From IMG/VR virus record IMGVR_UViG_3300025098_000062, positions 1 to 53,642 of that record: a stretch of DNA of 53,642 nt. One strand, 5' to 3'. This DNA is from a virus. Positions 51,698 to 53,642 of the stretch are shown here, one piece after another (position 1 is the first letter of the stretch; the number at the start of each line of letters is the position of its first letter). The position numbers were made by a program, and so were the translations under genes. The notes beneath the pieces were generated by a model. It was not told the origin of the DNA. It saw nothing but the letters and a program-made list of their open reading frames with translations, and made no database searches.

Positions 51698-52377
51698 TGG
51701 CAACTTCAGGAACATATAACTTTAATCTTGATATAGATGAGATTATACAAGAAGCTACTGAGATGATAGGTGGTGAACAGACATTAGGACACGAACCTAA
51801 GTCTGCTAGACGTTCTATTAATTTAATGTTGAATGATTGGCAGAATCGTGGTATACTGTTATGGAGTACCTTTACAACTGCAGTAACTGTAGCAGCAAGT
51901 ACAACTTCTATTAATTTAGAAGGTTCAGCTTTAGATGCTTTAATTGTAACATATAAAATAAACTCAACAGGAACAGAAACACAATTAACAAGAAAAAGCT
52001 TTGAAGAATATAATGTTCTTCCTGAAAAGTCTCAAAGTGGTAGACCTACTCAGTATGCAATGAAAAGAAATATAAGTAATCCTACTATGTTTTTATATCC
52101 AGTACCTAATGTTTCTACAGGTATTTTAAACATAGAAGCAATACGACAAGTAGAAGATATTAATAAATCATATGCACAAAATGCAGATGCACCTGTTAGA
52201 TTTCTGCCTTGTTTAACTGCTGGTCTAGCTTACTATATGTCTTTAAAAAGAAATGGTGTACCTGAAACAAAGATTTCAATATTAAAAACAAACTATGAAG
52301 AATTACTCGGAAGAGCAATGGATGAAGATAGAGAGAGAGCAAGTATTTATTTTAAACCTAAACTAAAAGCTGTATAA
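51697..52377 (+). CDS. Tail accessory/connector protein, P22 gp4-like
   Basis: 226 residues. IDEIIQEATEMIGGEQTLG, then ARRSINLMLNDWQNRGILLW is the typical helical start of gp4-type tail accessory/connector proteins; beta region with SALDALIVTYKI, then AGLAYYMSLKRNGVPETKIS helices. It would extend the portal exit and carry the tail. Short basic proteins precede it and a zinc-ribbon protein follows by TAATG. Confidence 0.8.
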   Translation: MATSGTYNFNLDIDEIIQEATEMIGGEQTLGHEPKSARRSINLMLNDWQNRGILLWSTFTTAVTVAASTTSINLEGSALDALIVTYKINSTGTETQLTRKSFEEYNVLPEKSQSGRPTQYAMKRNISNPTMFLYPVPNVSTGILNIEAIRQVEDINKSYAQNADAPVRFLPCLTAGLAYYMSLKRNGVPETKISILKTNYEELLGRAMDEDRERASIYFKPKLKAV

Positions 52378-52658
52378 TGGCTACTGATAGAAGAGCAAAA
52401 GCAATGTGTGACTCATGTGGGTTTGTGTATCCCATGAGAGTTATGAAGTTAAGTAGTTATGATACAGTAAGATGCCCACAATGTTTTGATGGTGCATATG
52501 ATTTAAAAAATCATCCTCAGAATAAACCTGCTAGTTTAAGAGAAGACCCTGCTATTCAAAATGCTAGAATAGATGATACAGGTAGAAACTTAACTTGGGA
52601 ACAATCAGGTTTTACATGGGATGATACAACCCAAGATAGATGGTGGCAAACAATATGA
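52377..52658 (+). CDS. Zinc-ribbon virion-region protein (93 aa)
   Basis: CDSCGFVYPMRVMKL and RCPQCFDGAYDLKNHPQNKP give two Cys pairs of a zinc ribbon, and the W-rich end (LTWEQSGFTWDDTTQDRWW) is conserved-looking. Known as a small protein beside tail connectors in marine phages. Probably a virion or tail-assembly part. Confidence 0.7.
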   Translation: MATDRRAKAMCDSCGFVYPMRVMKLSSYDTVRCPQCFDGAYDLKNHPQNKPASLREDPAIQNARIDDTGRNLTWEQSGFTWDDTTQDRWWQTI

Positions 52659-53642
52659 GTGATTTAACAGGCAAATTAGTATCAAAGAGTTATAAACAAC
52701 TTCTTAAAGTAGCAGTATCTGGTAATGAAGGAGTTAGTGCTGGTTTATTACAAGTGCAGTCAGGTGATGGAACTAATTCAGCATTACAGATATCTACAAG
52801 TATAATACAAGTAGCAGGTAAGTTTGGTGTATCAGAGGATGTGTCAATATCTGGTGATATACAAATTTTAGGTAAAGTTTGTGCATCTGCATATTATGGA
52901 GATGGTTCTAACTTATCTGGTGTAACTGCAACAATAGAAGGTAATATATCTGTATCTAATGTAGTAGCAGGTGGTACTTTAAATGTAGCAGGAACTGCAA
53001 CAATAACAGGTGCTGTAATGGTATCTGGTGGTGAAATAGCAATTAAGAATACAGGGTCTGTATCTAATATAAAATTATATTGTGAATCTAGTAATGCTCA
53101 TTATGCAGCGTTACAATCACCTCCACATTCTTCTTATAGTGGTAATTTAACAATAACATTACCAACAAGTAGTGCAACACTTGTAGGAACATCTACTACT
53201 GATACTTTAACTAATAAAACTTTTGGAGATAAAGTAGACTTTGATAATGATGTATGTATAAGTGGAGATGCTTTTATAGGAGGTACAGCTACTATTGCAA
53301 GTAATGTTTCTATAGGTGGAACTTTATCAGTAGGAGGAGCTACTCATTTAGCAAGCACATTAACAGTAGCAGGTAATACTACATTAACAGGAACATTAGG
53401 TGTAGGTGGTAATGCTACCTTTGCAGAAAAAGTTTGTGCTAGTGCTTTTTATGGTGATGGTACAAATATTACAGGTATACCTATTACAGGTAATATATCA
53501 GTTTCAAATGCACAAGTAGGTGGTACATTAAAAGTATCTTCTACTGCAACAATCGAAGGTGCTACACATTTAAAAAGTACATTAAGTGTAGGTGGAGCAG
53601 TTAATCTTGCAAGTACATTAACAGTAGCAAGTAATGTATCTA
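52655..53642 (+). CDS. Repetitive tail fibre protein, 3' end cut off
   Basis: ATGA overlap with the previous gene; open to the end of the window, at least 329 residues. After a 60-residue start there are repeats of about 15 residues with V/T/G/A at fixed spacing (GGTLxVxGxATI type), as in left-handed beta-helical fibre shafts. A KVCASAYYGDGSNLSGV block recurs 187 residues later as KVCASAFYGDGTNITGI. Likely the receptor-binding fibre or its shaft. Confidence 0.75.
   Translation, partial: MSDLTGKLVSKSYKQLLKVAVSGNEGVSAGLLQVQSGDGTNSALQISTSIIQVAGKFGVSEDVSISGDIQILGKVCASAYYGDGSNLSGVTATIEGNISVSNVVAGGTLNVAGTATITGAVMVSGGEIAIKNTGSVSNIKLYCESSNAHYAALQSPPHSSYSGNLTITLPTSSATLVGTSTTDTLTNKTFGDKVDFDNDVCISGDAFIGGTATIASNVSIGGTLSVGGATHLASTLTVAGNTTLTGTLGVGGNATFAEKVCASAFYGDGTNITGIPITGNISVSNAQVGGTLKVSSTATIEGATHLKSTLSVGGAVNLASTLTVASNVS

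Noticed and set aside
1-53642. tRNA genes, CRISPR arrays, insertion sequences, integrase
   Set aside because: Looked for cloverleaf patterns in the few gaps, regular spaced repeats, transposase and integrase motifs; none seen by eye.
1-53642. Direct terminal overlap that would close the sequence into a circle
   Set aside because: The first and last bases show no shared sequence, and the open frames at the two ends are not in phase if joined directly.

Overview
The window is one continuous piece of a tailed-phage genome, most likely a podovirus-like marine phage. The DNA is strongly AT-rich and almost wholly coding, with genes overlapping by ATGA or TAATG joins. It carries a full head-to-tail virion set: large terminase, portal, scaffold, HK97-type capsid, two connector/adaptor proteins and several very large internal-virion-type proteins. 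No tape measure, tail tube or tail sheath gene is visible. Many small proteins (DUF6321-like, DUF5872-like, the DP-start membrane protein beside the endolysin, DUF3310) are types I associate with uncultured marine phages. A low-GC marine bacterium, for example a SAR11-like alphaproteobacterium, is a reasonable host guess. That is inference only; nothing in the window names the host.

Layout. (1) 1-17184, plus strand: tail fibre-like and tail/neck proteins, then internal virion proteins of 552, 940 and 1829 residues, a LysM protein, an M15 cell-wall peptidase and membrane proteins of the lysis region. (2) 17171-22614, minus strand: small terminase, glutaredoxin, a 3-TM holin, a methyltransferase, a three-domain glycosyltransferase/methyltransferase/MAF-like protein and a second glycosyltransferase, all downstream of a near-consensus sigma70 promoter at 22648-22676. 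(3) 22684-31910, minus strand: B12-dependent ribonucleotide reductase, DUF3310 protein, T7-type endonuclease I, PD-(D/E)XK exonuclease, gp2.5-like SSB, family A DNA polymerase, cytosine-5 methyltransferase and T7 gp4-like primase-helicase. (4) 31924-38063, minus strand: more than twenty small early genes of mostly unknown function plus a DUF932 protein. (5) 38064-38604: a non-coding divergent region with promoters and TA tracts. (6) 38605-53642, plus strand: packaging, GroES-like co-chaperonin, scaffold, capsid, connectors, a cluster of very basic small proteins, and an open-ended repetitive tail fibre gene.

How the parts fit: divergent transcription from about 38.1-38.6 kb would give an early/replication arm leftward and a virion arm rightward. 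No single-subunit RNA polymerase gene is present and the visible promoters are sigma70-like, so host RNA polymerase probably does the transcription. Both window ends lie inside genes, so the sequence is either cut from a larger contig or a permuted genome.

Most interesting: a 27-residue PqqA-like peptide with an intact E-x3-Y between terminase and portal; a conserved-looking protein at 49916-50596 that lacks an ordinary start codon; a multi-domain glycan-modifying module; a shared C-terminal GxGxALRGxG tag on three proteins; and several structured non-coding elements in the early region.
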